DNA of 22,684 bases from Oscillibacter sp. (GCA_003487665.1 DNFA01000080.1:5786-28469); one strand, 5' to 3'; numbered from the stretch's first letter, positions 14,340 through 20,779 are shown. Notes: generated by a model from the sequence alone, not told the origin. Numbers and translations: made by a program.

Positions 14340-16004
14340 ATGCAAAAGATACATGTTACCAAAAAGATTCTTTCTGTGCTTTTGGCCGTTGTTCTGCTTT
14401 GCGCCGTGCTGCCTGCCCGTGTAACGGGTGAGGAGCCGGCGCTTTTTCGTGTCGCGCTGCTGTACAGCGATACCACCAATGCAGAGGGCGGCAGCGTCAA
14501 GGTCGCTTTGAAGCTGACGTCACAGGATGAGAATGATGACAGTTACAACGCGTACCACTTCGTGCTGCGCTATGACAGCGAGAGGCTGGGCTATGGAGCC
14601 ATTGCAACAGCCGGTGAGGCCATGCCGGAGATCGTGGAGGACAGCAACGGTACGTTGACCATCGCGGGCTACGGTGAACAGAGAATCGGGCAGTCTTTTG
14701 TTGTGACGTTTAACGTCCGGGCGGTGGGCGATGCGCAGGTGACGTTGACGGAGGCCTATGTGGATCGCGGTGTCAATGCGCTGAGGGATGCCCGTGCCGC
14801 CGATATTACGACGAGCACCGTGACCATCCACGCGGGCGGCTGCGCCGTGGAGCTGCCGGATGTGGAGGGCATCAGCGGCGCGAGCTTCGTCCTGAAGGGG
14901 CAGGACTACACCTTCTCTGCCCCGGCAGGGATGGACTACGGCTTTACCGCCGAAATGGGCGGGCAGGCGGTCGCTGTGGAGGACAACGGCGACGGAACGT
15001 ACACGGTGCGCGCTGTTACCGGCGATCTGGTGATCTATGCCTCTGAACCCGTTTCCCGGACGTACACCGTAGAGCTGACCGGCAGCGGTCAGGACGATGT
15101 GGTGCAGTGGTCGTCAAAGGCGACGTTCGGCAACGACTATATCTTTTCTGTGAACCGCGCCAACAACTATGATTACGCCGTGTCCGTCACGGTGGGCGGC
15201 CGCCTTGTGAACCCCATTGCCAACGGCAACACCTACACCATCCCCGGCGGGGAGATCACCGGAGACGTGGTCATCACCGTCATCAAGGCGGCGCAGTCCG
15301 GTACCACGCAGGTGGTGTTCGTGGGCAGCGGCGCGGCGGATGTGATGGACGGCAAGGGTAGTTATCAGGCCAAAAATGACAAGGAATTCCAGTTCTTTAT
15401 TGATCCGACGGACGACTGCACCTACACCATCAGCGCCCAGCGAAGCGGCCGCACTGTGACCTTTGAAGCTATGGAGAGCGAAAACTGGTATCGTATCCCG
15501 GCCTCTGAAATGACCGGCGGCATCATCACCGTGACGGTGACCAAGACCCAGCAGCCGCGGATCAGCGTTACTGCCGGTACCTTTGTAAAACGGGACGGCG
15601 ACGAGGTGGTGCTGCTGAAGGCGGTGCCGGGGACGGCGCTGCCCGCCGGCAAGGGGCTGTATTACGGAAGCCAACCTATGTTCTGGTCGCAGGAATACGG
15701 CGCCTATGTGTGGCTGGCGGCGACAGCGGACAGCCTTCCCAACACGGTGTCTGCCACACGGAAGCAGATCACAGTTGGCACCGGGTCGTCCACCTCTCTG
15801 CGGTACAGCGGAGATGTCAACGGCAGCGGAACGGTGGATATCAATGACGCACAGTACATTTACGAGCTGTACCACGCCAATCTGTATGCAGATACCGCGG
15901 GTGCCGGCAATGTGCTGCAGCTGCTTACATGTGATATGAACCGCGATGGACAGATCGCCGTGGATGATGCCCGCGTTGTGGCTTATAAGCTGATAAGCCG
16001 GTAG
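14340..16004 (+). CDS. Secreted protein with cohesin-like N-terminus and C-terminal dockerin
   Basis: A 554-residue exported protein. Residues 1-30 are a signal peptide. Residues about 33-165 resemble a cohesin/carbohydrate-binding-like beta sandwich (GGSVKVALKLTSQ, YHFVLRYDSERL, ALRDARAADITTSTVTI). Three Ig-like units of about 80 residues follow (about 170-420; TYTVELTGSGQDDVV and TTQVVFVGSGAADVM begin two of them). Residues 491-554 are a type I dockerin with two calcium loops, DVNGSGTVDINDAQ and DMNRDGQIAVDDA. Dockerins plug enzymes or adhesins into cohesin-bearing scaffolds. No catalytic domain is seen, so it may be an adaptor. ATG at 14340 follows AGGGGTGG; an upstream in-frame TTG is rejected. 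No cohesin partner lies nearby. Confidence 0.82.
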   Translation: MQKIHVTKKILSVLLAVVLLCAVLPARVTGEEPALFRVALLYSDTTNAEGGSVKVALKLTSQDENDDSYNAYHFVLRYDSERLGYGAIATAGEAMPEIVEDSNGTLTIAGYGEQRIGQSFVVTFNVRAVGDAQVTLTEAYVDRGVNALRDARAADITTSTVTIHAGGCAVELPDVEGISGASFVLKGQDYTFSAPAGMDYGFTAEMGGQAVAVEDNGDGTYTVRAVTGDLVIYASEPVSRTYTVELTGSGQDDVVQWSSKATFGNDYIFSVNRANNYDYAVSVTVGGRLVNPIANGNTYTIPGGEITGDVVITVIKAAQSGTTQVVFVGSGAADVMDGKGSYQAKNDKEFQFFIDPTDDCTYTISAQRSGRTVTFEAMESENWYRIPASEMTGGIITVTVTKTQQPRISVTAGTFVKRDGDEVVLLKAVPGTALPAGKGLYYGSQPMFWSQEYGAYVWLAATADSLPNTVSATRKQITVGTGSSTSLRYSGDVNGSGTVDINDAQYIYELYHANLYADTAGAGNVLQLLTCDMNRDGQIAVDDARVVAYKLISR

Positions 16005-16021
16005 TGTAAAAGAGCAAACAG

Positions 16022-16063
16022 AACAGCGCTGCCTGATTTGGGACCAAATCAGACAGCGCTGTT
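16022..16063. terminator. Hairpin terminator between the dockerin gene and the attachment site
   Basis: AACAGCGCTG-c-CTGATTTG pairs with CAAATCAG-a-CAGCGCTGTT around a GGAC loop (19 bp with one mismatch). It follows the dockerin gene on the plus strand (tail TTTGTTGTC). On the minus strand the tail TTCTGTTTGCTCTTTT is U-rich, as expected of the terminator that originally followed guaA. Confidence 0.75.
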
Positions 16064-16074
16064 TGTTGTCAGGG

Positions 16075-16086
16075 TTATTCCCACTC
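16075..16086 (-). other. Candidate attachment site matching the guaA 3' end
   Basis: The minus strand reads GAGTGGGAATAA, which encodes Glu-Trp-Glu-stop, the C-terminus of GMP synthase. The codons before it (CTA CTT GGC) are not guaA-like, and a terminator follows at once. This is the pattern of the distal core site left when an island integrates into guaA and restores the gene at its other end. The intact gene would lie beyond the right edge. Confidence 0.55.
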
Positions 16087-16189
16087 GCCAAGTAGAAACG
16101 CGTTCTAAACTTTTTTGTATAGACCGTTTGATTCCGTTTGGCTTTATTTGATATCAATTATCCCAATCCTATGGGGTATCCGACTTTCT

Positions 16190-16220
16190 GCTATCAAAAA
16201 GCTATCAGGGGATGCTATCA
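16190..16220 (+). repeat. Three GCTATCA direct repeats near the attachment site
   Basis: GCTATCA occurs at 16190-16196, 16201-16207 and 16214-16220, with start-to-start spacings of 11 and 13 bp, about 105-135 bp inside the element from the core site. Such short repeats near an element end can be arm-type integrase or excisionase sites. The 157 bp between the core and the DUF2188 gene otherwise hold no gene. Confidence 0.5.
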
Positions 16221-16243
16221 ATAGCGGAAAGATTCCACCTGAG

Positions 16244-16471
16244 TTATCCTCGTGGAGGGAACGGATCATGCCCGTGAGAATCCTTGTCGCGGATTTCTCC
16301 ATTTGGACGATGGATAACAAGCTCGGATTCCTGATTGCGGGAAATGCTCCGTGCAATTTTGATTGCTTCTGTTTGTGTCTGGGTTCTCGCTGTAGCGCGG
16401 GAGTTCCCTTCGCCTTTTACCTGCCACCCGCCATTGGGGTGCGGAGTTACGTGCTGATTTTTTCCTTTCAT
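16244..16471 (-). CDS. DUF2188 domain protein
   Basis: A 75-residue hydrophilic protein with the DUF2188 layout: QHVTPHPNGGWQVKGEGNSRAT near the N-terminus (residues about 6-27), a helix TQTEAIKIARSISRNQ, and the end SELVIHRPNGEIRDKDSHGHDPFPPRG. The family is common in bacteria and on mobile elements and has no established function. The ATG at 16471 has AAAGGA 7 nt upstream, and that ribosome site can pair with an upstream hairpin arm (see 16477-16521). Confidence 0.85.
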   Translation of the reverse strand: MKGKNQHVTPHPNGGWQVKGEGNSRATARTQTQTEAIKIARSISRNQESELVIHRPNGEIRDKDSHGHDPFPPRG

Positions 16472-16476
16472 ACTAT

Positions 16477-16521
16477 CATCCTTTCAAAAAATGAAAAGGA
16501 TGAAACCGCCAACATCCTTTT
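16477..16521 (-). promoter_or_regulatory. Three-segment switch upstream of the DUF2188 gene
   Basis: On the minus strand segment 1 AAAAGGATG (16513-16521), segment 2 CATCCTTTT (16494-16502) and segment 3 AAAGGATG (16477-16484) are arranged so that 2 can pair with either 1 or 3. Pairing 1:2 gives a 9-bp hairpin followed by CATTTTTT, a terminator-like tail. Pairing 2:3 hides the ribosome binding site of the DUF2188 gene. The stop codon of the 43-residue upstream gene is 8 nt before segment 1, so a terminating ribosome could mask it. Mechanism inferred. Confidence 0.5.
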
Positions 16522-16529
16522 TGTGGTTG

Positions 16530-16661
16530 TTATTTTCGAGTTTTTACGGGAATGCAAAATGCTTTCAAGCCATACTGACTGGCGTAAATGCGCTTGCCAT
16601 TCTTAAGCGTAATAAACGCAGTATAGATGTACTCTACGGCATCGTTATGAGTTTCTCTCAT
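16530..16661 (-). CDS. 43-residue conserved-looking small protein
   Basis: A short gene with a near-perfect ribosome site (AAGGAGGTG, 8 nt before the ATG). The product is MRETHNDAVEYIYTAFITLK followed by NGKRIYASQYGLKAFCIPVKTRK. The YIYTxFITLKNGKRIYAxxxGLKAFxIPV core resembles small proteins I recall from Firmicute mobile elements, with no assigned function. It is soluble and basic at the end. It lies 58 nt upstream of the DUF2188 gene in the same direction and may be cotranscribed through the switch between them. A TCCGAAA-TTCG-TTTCGGA hairpin (16692-16709) lies in its leader. Confidence 0.7.
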   Translation of the reverse strand: MRETHNDAVEYIYTAFITLKNGKRIYASQYGLKAFCIPVKTRK

Positions 16662-16714
16662 AAACACAGCACCTCCTTCAAACGAGATTTTTCCGAAACG
16701 AATTTCGGATTCGC

Positions 16715-16834
16715 TTGAAAAAGGTAAATACAGCCGTTATACTTAACTTGTCATGGAGAAGTATAGGCGGTTTGACCGTATTTACTTTTCAAACTGGAGC
16801 TTATTCGAGCTGGAACTCGGATAAGCTCTTTTTT
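16715..16834 (+). ncRNA. Candidate ~85-nt small RNA with its own promoter and terminator
   Basis: On the plus strand TTGAAA (16715-16720), 17 bp, TATACT (16738-16743) predicts a start near 16750. A strong terminator follows: GAGCTTATTCGAG, 6-nt loop, CTCGGATAAGCTC and six T residues (16797-16834). The intervening RNA is about 85 nt and antisense to the region between the 43-residue and 128-residue genes. It contains a 23-codon frame from an ATG at 16753, only about 3 nt from the start, without a ribosome site. GTAAATAC (16724-16731) and GTATTTAC (16777-16784) form an inverted repeat across the promoter and the RNA. It could be an antisense regulator, a leaderless peptide gene or a relic. Confidence 0.45.
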
Positions 16835-16866
16835 ATGTCATACAGCCAAAGCTGTCGGACAGCGGA

Positions 16867-17253
16867 CTACTTCAATTCACTTGCCTGGGTAAGATCAAAC
16901 AGCATGGCCTGATCTTCTTTAAGTAATACTCCATCAACTCGATAACCGCATTTAGATAAATCCCAATGCATGATCCCTTGAATTGTATTAAGAAGATCGC
17001 GACCGTTCCAGCGCACAGAAAGTGCATTTGACTTCTTTTCCTTGTTATAAAAAGTCGCGGCGTTTGGGGTGTCTTGTGCGCAAGGTTGTACGGCTATACG
17101 TTTTGTTTCTTCATCAATAAGGAGGCGAACATATTCCGGATATTCCAACTTCATTATGACTGACTTGTTGAAGGTCATGCCGTTGATTGTTATCGAGACG
17201 TATGGTACACCTTCGTTGAAGTTAAACGGTTTGAAATTTTCGAGAAGTGACAT
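16867..17253 (-). CDS. Hypothetical protein downstream of the restriction-modification operon
   Basis: A 128-residue soluble protein I do not recognize. It begins MSLLENFKPFNFNEGVPYVS, is rich in beta-type sequence (YVSITINGMTFNKSVIMKL, RLLIDEETKRIAVQP) and ends SELK. No signal peptide, membrane segment or metal motif is visible. The ATG at 17253 has GGAG 10 nt upstream; the earlier GTG at 17274 would overlap this ribosome site. It has its own strong promoter directly upstream and lies just past vsr. A role connected with the restriction system or with element maintenance is possible but rests only on position. Confidence 0.7.
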   Translation of the reverse strand: MSLLENFKPFNFNEGVPYVSITINGMTFNKSVIMKLEYPEYVRLLIDEETKRIAVQPCAQDTPNAATFYNKEKKSNALSVRWNGRDLLNTIQGIMHWDLSKCGYRVDGVLLKEDQAMLFDLTQASELK

Positions 17254-17279
17254 TCTCGCCTCACTCCTTTCCACAAAGC

Positions 17280-17308
17280 ATTATAGCACACTGTCAGGAA
17301 TAATGCAA
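17280..17308 (-). promoter_or_regulatory. Sigma-A promoter of the 128-residue gene
   Basis: TTGCAT (17303-17308), 17 bp, TATAAT (17280-17285) with TGC directly before the -10 box (extended -10). Start near 17273. It lies between the vsr stop and the gene, so this gene can be transcribed independently of the restriction operon. I see no clear terminator for vsr in 17309-17385. Confidence 0.8.
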
Positions 17309-17385
17309 CAATATTGTTCTGATTCTTCGCTTGATCTTGCTTCGAAAAAATCTTATCAAATTCAAATATGCGCTCGACATAGCTT

Positions 17386-17841
17386 CTACATTATTTCTGC
17401 GTTCTTCTCGTTCGATTTTATAAAGAGAATGATCTTTGTGAGCGCACGTTCTTCTTCAATCTTGTCTCTCTGCATACGCCGAATTGCACATTCCCATACC
17501 GTTAAGAGCTTAATACCATGCTCCAGCAATTCTGCTTTCACTGCACTATCCCGTCTGACATTATCATCAAACTTTTTCTGCCAGAATTCCACGCGACTCT
17601 TTGGTGTATATGCGTATTTGCAGCCTGGGTGACGATGCCAGAAGCAACCGTTGACGAAAATCGCCGTATTGTATTTACGCAGAAAAATATCAGGATGCCC
17701 CGGAACAGACTTATCTGCAATCCGATAACGATAGCCCTGTGCAAAAAGCAGTTTCCGCAGATACACTTCAGGCTTTGTGTCTTTTGATCGTATCGCAGAC
17801 ATATTCTGACTGCGCTTTTCCGGAGAAACAATATCCGCCAT
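17386..17841 (-). CDS. vsr: Very-short-patch repair endonuclease (Vsr)
   Basis: This 151-residue endonuclease nicks 5' to the T of T:G mismatches created when 5-methylcytosine deaminates at the partner methylase's site. It opens SPEKRSQNMSAIRSKDTKPE, the Vsr N-terminal signature. Catalytic Asp51 lies in GHPDIF and His69 in GCFWHRH. Structural zinc ligands are probably Cys66, His71, Cys74 and the WEC cysteine (118). At the positions of E. coli Thr63 and His64 it has Val63 and Asn64. Start ATG overlaps the endonuclease stop by one base (TGATG), so translation is coupled. It is third in the methylase-endonuclease-vsr operon, which supports a Dcm/EcoRII-type system. Confidence 0.93.
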   Translation of the reverse strand: MADIVSPEKRSQNMSAIRSKDTKPEVYLRKLLFAQGYRYRIADKSVPGHPDIFLRKYNTAIFVNGCFWHRHPGCKYAYTPKSRVEFWQKKFDDNVRRDSAVKAELLEHGIKLLTVWECAIRRMQRDKIEEERALTKIILFIKSNEKNAEIM

Positions 17842-19019
17842 CAGAGTCCTTCGACCTCGCGCACAAAAGAAACGAACTTTGAAAGCGTCCATATTCTGTC
17901 CTGACGATCTGCAGGATAGGATGTAATGTATTGCCTAGGAACAACGAGAATAACATTCTCGCTCTGCATTTCGTCCATCTGTGCCGGGGAGATTCCCTGC
18001 TGGAGCGTACAGAGATATTTAGGTCTGTCACGCAAACGATCAGCTTCGTTGATAACCTGGCGCCAACGATCCTTGCAGGTCGTTTTTGCGGCCAGAGAGA
18101 TCAGCTTGTCCGTGGGGAAAGTCATATCATGATACGACACCTGCGAAGGGAAGATAAAGTCCGGTTTCTTGTTGCCCTCTGTAACAGCCTGTGCGGTGTA
18201 TAGGATTTCGTTGCCGTCAAAGATTGCAGAAAGGTGATGCTCCAGACTCTTTCCTGCACGGCTCTTTCTGCGGTTCAGAACCATATTTGCCATCGTGATA
18301 AATTCGTCTACGGATGTAAATCCGCGTGCGATGGCATCTCCATATCGTGCATGTTCAATCGCACGAAAAAGTGCATACTCCGTGTTTGTCCAGTCAATGA
18401 TCTTGCGGTCAGGATTTGTGCGGATAAATTCAAGATGGTCATATACACGGTTCTGAATGTCACGAGCTGCTGCGGACATTTCTTCTGAGAGAGGAAAATC
18501 TACTGTCAGCCCTGCAATAAACTCCTGAATGGCAATCCGTTCCTGCGTTTCTTCCTGTACCCGGCCAGCATCAATCAACTGATTTGTTTCTGTTGGACTG
18601 ATGCCGAATGCGTCAAGGAACTGGTCGATATCTTCTTCGGAATTCAGTACAAATGCCTGATAATCCTCAACATCACATTTTGCAAATACAAAAAGCGCCC
18701 CTGTATACTCCGGGCGCAGGAAAGGGAAACCGCGCCCGAAGTTTGTAATCCGATACTCGTTTCGCGTACCCTTTCCGTAGTAAATAAACCGGGTATCTGT
18801 TTCAATACCGTCCTGCCATTTGACCTTTACCCATTTTTCCTTGTTCGTTCCCTTGATACCCGGTTCATCAAAAAGGATGGGGATTGACGGCTTTGAAATA
18901 TAGATTCCCGCCTGATGCCCTCCGGTCAAGCCGGTATCATTTGCCGCAAGAAACTTGCAATAAGCTCTCTGACCGCTCAGAACAGCCTGTATTGCCTGAA
19001 TTGCGTATTCTTCTGGCAT
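17841..19019 (-). CDS. Type II restriction endonuclease, EcoRII-like
   Basis: A 392-residue enzyme close to EcoRII (about 400 residues). The N-terminal part (1-170) should correspond to the effector DNA-binding domain of EcoRII. The C-terminal part carries a PD-(D/E)XK-type nuclease: RRKSRAGKSLEHHL (250-263, Glu260), KKPDFIFP (284-291, Asp287) and AAKTTCKDRWRQV (310-322, Lys312), matching the order of EcoRII catalytic residues. The expected target is CCWGG, from family similarity and the Dcm-like partner methylase. The ATG directly follows the methylase TAA, behind AAGGTGAT, so it is made after the methylase. Target and effector dependence are inferred. Confidence 0.85.
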   Translation of the reverse strand: MPEEYAIQAIQAVLSGQRAYCKFLAANDTGLTGGHQAGIYISKPSIPILFDEPGIKGTNKEKWVKVKWQDGIETDTRFIYYGKGTRNEYRITNFGRGFPFLRPEYTGALFVFAKCDVEDYQAFVLNSEEDIDQFLDAFGISPTETNQLIDAGRVQEETQERIAIQEFIAGLTVDFPLSEEMSAAARDIQNRVYDHLEFIRTNPDRKIIDWTNTEYALFRAIEHARYGDAIARGFTSVDEFITMANMVLNRRKSRAGKSLEHHLSAIFDGNEILYTAQAVTEGNKKPDFIFPSQVSYHDMTFPTDKLISLAAKTTCKDRWRQVINEADRLRDRPKYLCTLQQGISPAQMDEMQSENVILVVPRQYITSYPADRQDRIWTLSKFVSFVREVEGL

Positions 19020-20186
19020 TTATATCACCTTCCTCTGCGGAATATTGGAAAAAGCAATTTCGATTTGCGGGTCAGCATCGAGTTGTTCCAGCTTTACAAC
19101 AATCAGCTTTGCGACATCGGACATAAGCGGAACAACAACGGAATTTCCAAACTGTCGATATGCCTGCGTATCCGAAACCGGGATTTTGAAGCTGTCTGGA
19201 AAGCCCTGCAATCTCGCACACTCACGCGGTGTCAAACGACGTGGATTCTTTCCGCGCTGTTCGATCAGAATTTCAGAACCGTCTTTATAATAACGAGCGC
19301 TGATCGTTCTGGTCACTCCGTCCAAGGGGGCGATTCCGTAGCCAAAACCATTGCCTGCTTCACGGTGTTTTGCAGCATAGTTTTGAAGGTAAATCCAGAG
19401 TTTATCTGAAAGAGTATACTTCTCGCTGACCTCTTTTTCAAGAATATCACGCACAACCGGATGCTTCTTCAAAGGGTGCAGATCAAAAGAAAAACTGATA
19501 TCCTCTCCATAGCGTTCTTTATCAAAACCGACAATGACAATACGCTCTCTGTGCTGCGGCACATAGCCTTTTCCGTCAATGATTTGGAAGAATACTTTGT
19601 AGTTCAGCTCCCGCAGAGATTCCTGGATAATCTGAAAAGTTCTGCCTTTGTCATGGCTGCAAAGATTTTTGACATTCTCCAGCATAAACGCTTTCGGACG
19701 CTTTGCTTTCAGGATACGGCATACATCAAAGAAAAGCGTTCCCTGGGTCTTGTCCTCAAAACCGGTAGCACGCCCCAAACTGTTTTTCTTTGAAACCCCG
19801 GCGATTGAGAACGGCTGACAGGGGAATCCCGCTACAAGAATATCATGATCCGGGATGCTTTCAGCCTGAACCTTTGTAATATCACCGTCCGGTTGCACAC
19901 CAAAGTTTGCGTAATAGGTCTGCTGGCTGTACTTATTCCATTCGTTAGAATAAACACAGCACCCACCGGCTGATTCGAATGCAAGTCGCATACCGCCAAT
20001 ACCTGCAAATAAATCAATAAAGGTGTACCCATTACAATCCTGAGAAGCTTCTTCCTTTGCCTTGACGAGCATTTGCCTAATTGCTACAGACAGGCAGTCC
20101 TGCATGGACTGTCCACTTACTACAGAATAGTCGCTGAGTTCCTTATAAATATCATCATCTACGCGGATGTGAACCTGCTTTGCCAT
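19020..20186 (-). CDS. DNA (cytosine-5-)-methyltransferase, EcoRII/Dcm type, with N-terminal ribbon-helix-helix
   Basis: This 388-residue enzyme protects host DNA by methylating cytosine. Motifs: I FIDLFAGIGG (56-65), IV with catalytic Cys123 in FPCQPF, VI ENV (170-172), VIII QHRER (211-215), IX RLTPRECARLQGFPDSF, X RQFGNSVVVPL. The GFEDKTQGTLFFDV and AFMLENVKNL stretches are typical of EcoRII/Dcm enzymes. Unusually, residues 1-45 (KQVHIRVDDDIYKELSDYSV and a following helix) look like a CopG/Arc ribbon-helix-helix DNA-binding domain, so the enzyme may also repress its own operon. ATG at 20186 follows GGAGG by 8 nt; the upstream ATG (MEESK) would overlap that site. First gene of the operon. 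Confidence 0.93.
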   Translation of the reverse strand: MAKQVHIRVDDDIYKELSDYSVVSGQSMQDCLSVAIRQMLVKAKEEASQDCNGYTFIDLFAGIGGMRLAFESAGGCCVYSNEWNKYSQQTYYANFGVQPDGDITKVQAESIPDHDILVAGFPCQPFSIAGVSKKNSLGRATGFEDKTQGTLFFDVCRILKAKRPKAFMLENVKNLCSHDKGRTFQIIQESLRELNYKVFFQIIDGKGYVPQHRERIVIVGFDKERYGEDISFSFDLHPLKKHPVVRDILEKEVSEKYTLSDKLWIYLQNYAAKHREAGNGFGYGIAPLDGVTRTISARYYKDGSEILIEQRGKNPRRLTPRECARLQGFPDSFKIPVSDTQAYRQFGNSVVVPLMSDVAKLIVVKLEQLDADPQIEIAFSNIPQRKVI

Positions 20187-20216
20187 TTTGCTTTCCTCCA
20201 TCTGGGACAAGAACAA

Positions 20217-20298
20217 TACCTGATTTTTCCCCATTATAACACACCTCTCGTTTGAATTCAATATGATGGGGAAAGGTTATGTACCTGATTTTTCCCCA
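20217..20298 (-). promoter_or_regulatory. Restriction-modification promoter with duplicated operator-like repeats
   Basis: TTGAAT (20256-20261), 17 bp, TATAAT (20233-20238) on the minus strand predicts a start near 20226. An exact 17-bp repeat, TACCTGATTTTTCCCCA as read on the plus strand, occurs at 20217-20233 (overlapping the -10 edge and start site) and 20282-20298 (65 bp upstream). An inverted TGGGGAAA lies at 20267-20274, and the -35 box sits in the palindrome TTGAATTCAA (20252-20261). The proximal copy would block polymerase if bound. The ribbon-helix-helix domain of the methylase is the obvious candidate ligand. Confidence 0.7.
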
Positions 20299-20310
20299 CA
20301 TGGTTAATGC

Positions 20311-20607
20311 TCATTTTGCATTTCTCAACCGATTTGTATTTCCCTTGGCAAGTTCGCTTGCTGCGTGACGGCGCGCGTCTGAATACGGCGCAGTCAAACG
20401 GACAGCGAATCGCCTGCGGTCAATCTCAAAGGTCAGACCGCCCTGTTCGTCATCGTCGGTCTGCCTGCACAAATCGGGATGCTTTGCTGCATACTGTGCC
20501 AGCCGCTTTTTGAGCGCGGTATTGTGCGTTTGAATTTCAACGGTTTTGCTGGCTTCGTCAAAATAGATGCAGGTCGTTTTCTGCCGTTTGGTCAGTCCGG
20601 TTTTCAT
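20311..20607 (-). CDS. Small mobile-element accessory protein downstream of the relaxase
   Basis: A 98-residue hydrophilic protein beginning MKTGLTKRQKTTCIYFDEAS with a central TALKKRLAQYAAKHPDLCRQ helix and a C-terminal RRFAVRLTAPYSDARRHAAS. I recall similar small proteins beside MobV-type relaxases on Clostridia mobile elements, but no function is known. ATG follows GGAGGCAAC closely. It lies 172 bp downstream of the relaxase across a hairpin-rich spacer, in the same direction. Confidence 0.78.
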   Translation of the reverse strand: MKTGLTKRQKTTCIYFDEASKTVEIQTHNTALKKRLAQYAAKHPDLCRQTDDDEQGGLTFEIDRRRFAVRLTAPYSDARRHAASELAKGNTNRLRNAK

Positions 20608-20701
20608 GTTGCCTCCATTTCTGCCTGTTCTGCAAAAACAGGCGCATTTTCAAGATTTTTTGTCAACTCTACACCTGCAAAAGCAGGTTGATTTTTGAAT
20701 G

Positions 20702-20742
20702 GGGAGCGTCCAAACGATACGCTGCTCGACCTGGACGCTCCC
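20702..20742. repeat. 11-bp inverted repeat between the relaxase and the 98-residue gene
   Basis: GGGAGCGTCCA (20702-20712) and TGGACGCTCCC (20732-20742) are perfect arms with a 19-nt loop. No T-run follows on the minus strand, so it is not a standard terminator for the relaxase. Two smaller hairpins lie next to it: GCCTGTT/AACAGGC (about 20624-20644) and ACCTGC-aaaa-GCAGGT (20673-20688). Possible single-strand replication or recombination structure. Confidence 0.6.
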
Positions 20743-20779
20743 ATTCGGTAAAATCCGTTTTTCTCAGCTCAACACGGCA

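Noticed and set aside
16190..16220. CRISPR-like array in the GCTATCA repeats
   Set aside because: Units are 7 bp with spacers of 4-6 bp, far too short, and no cas gene is present.
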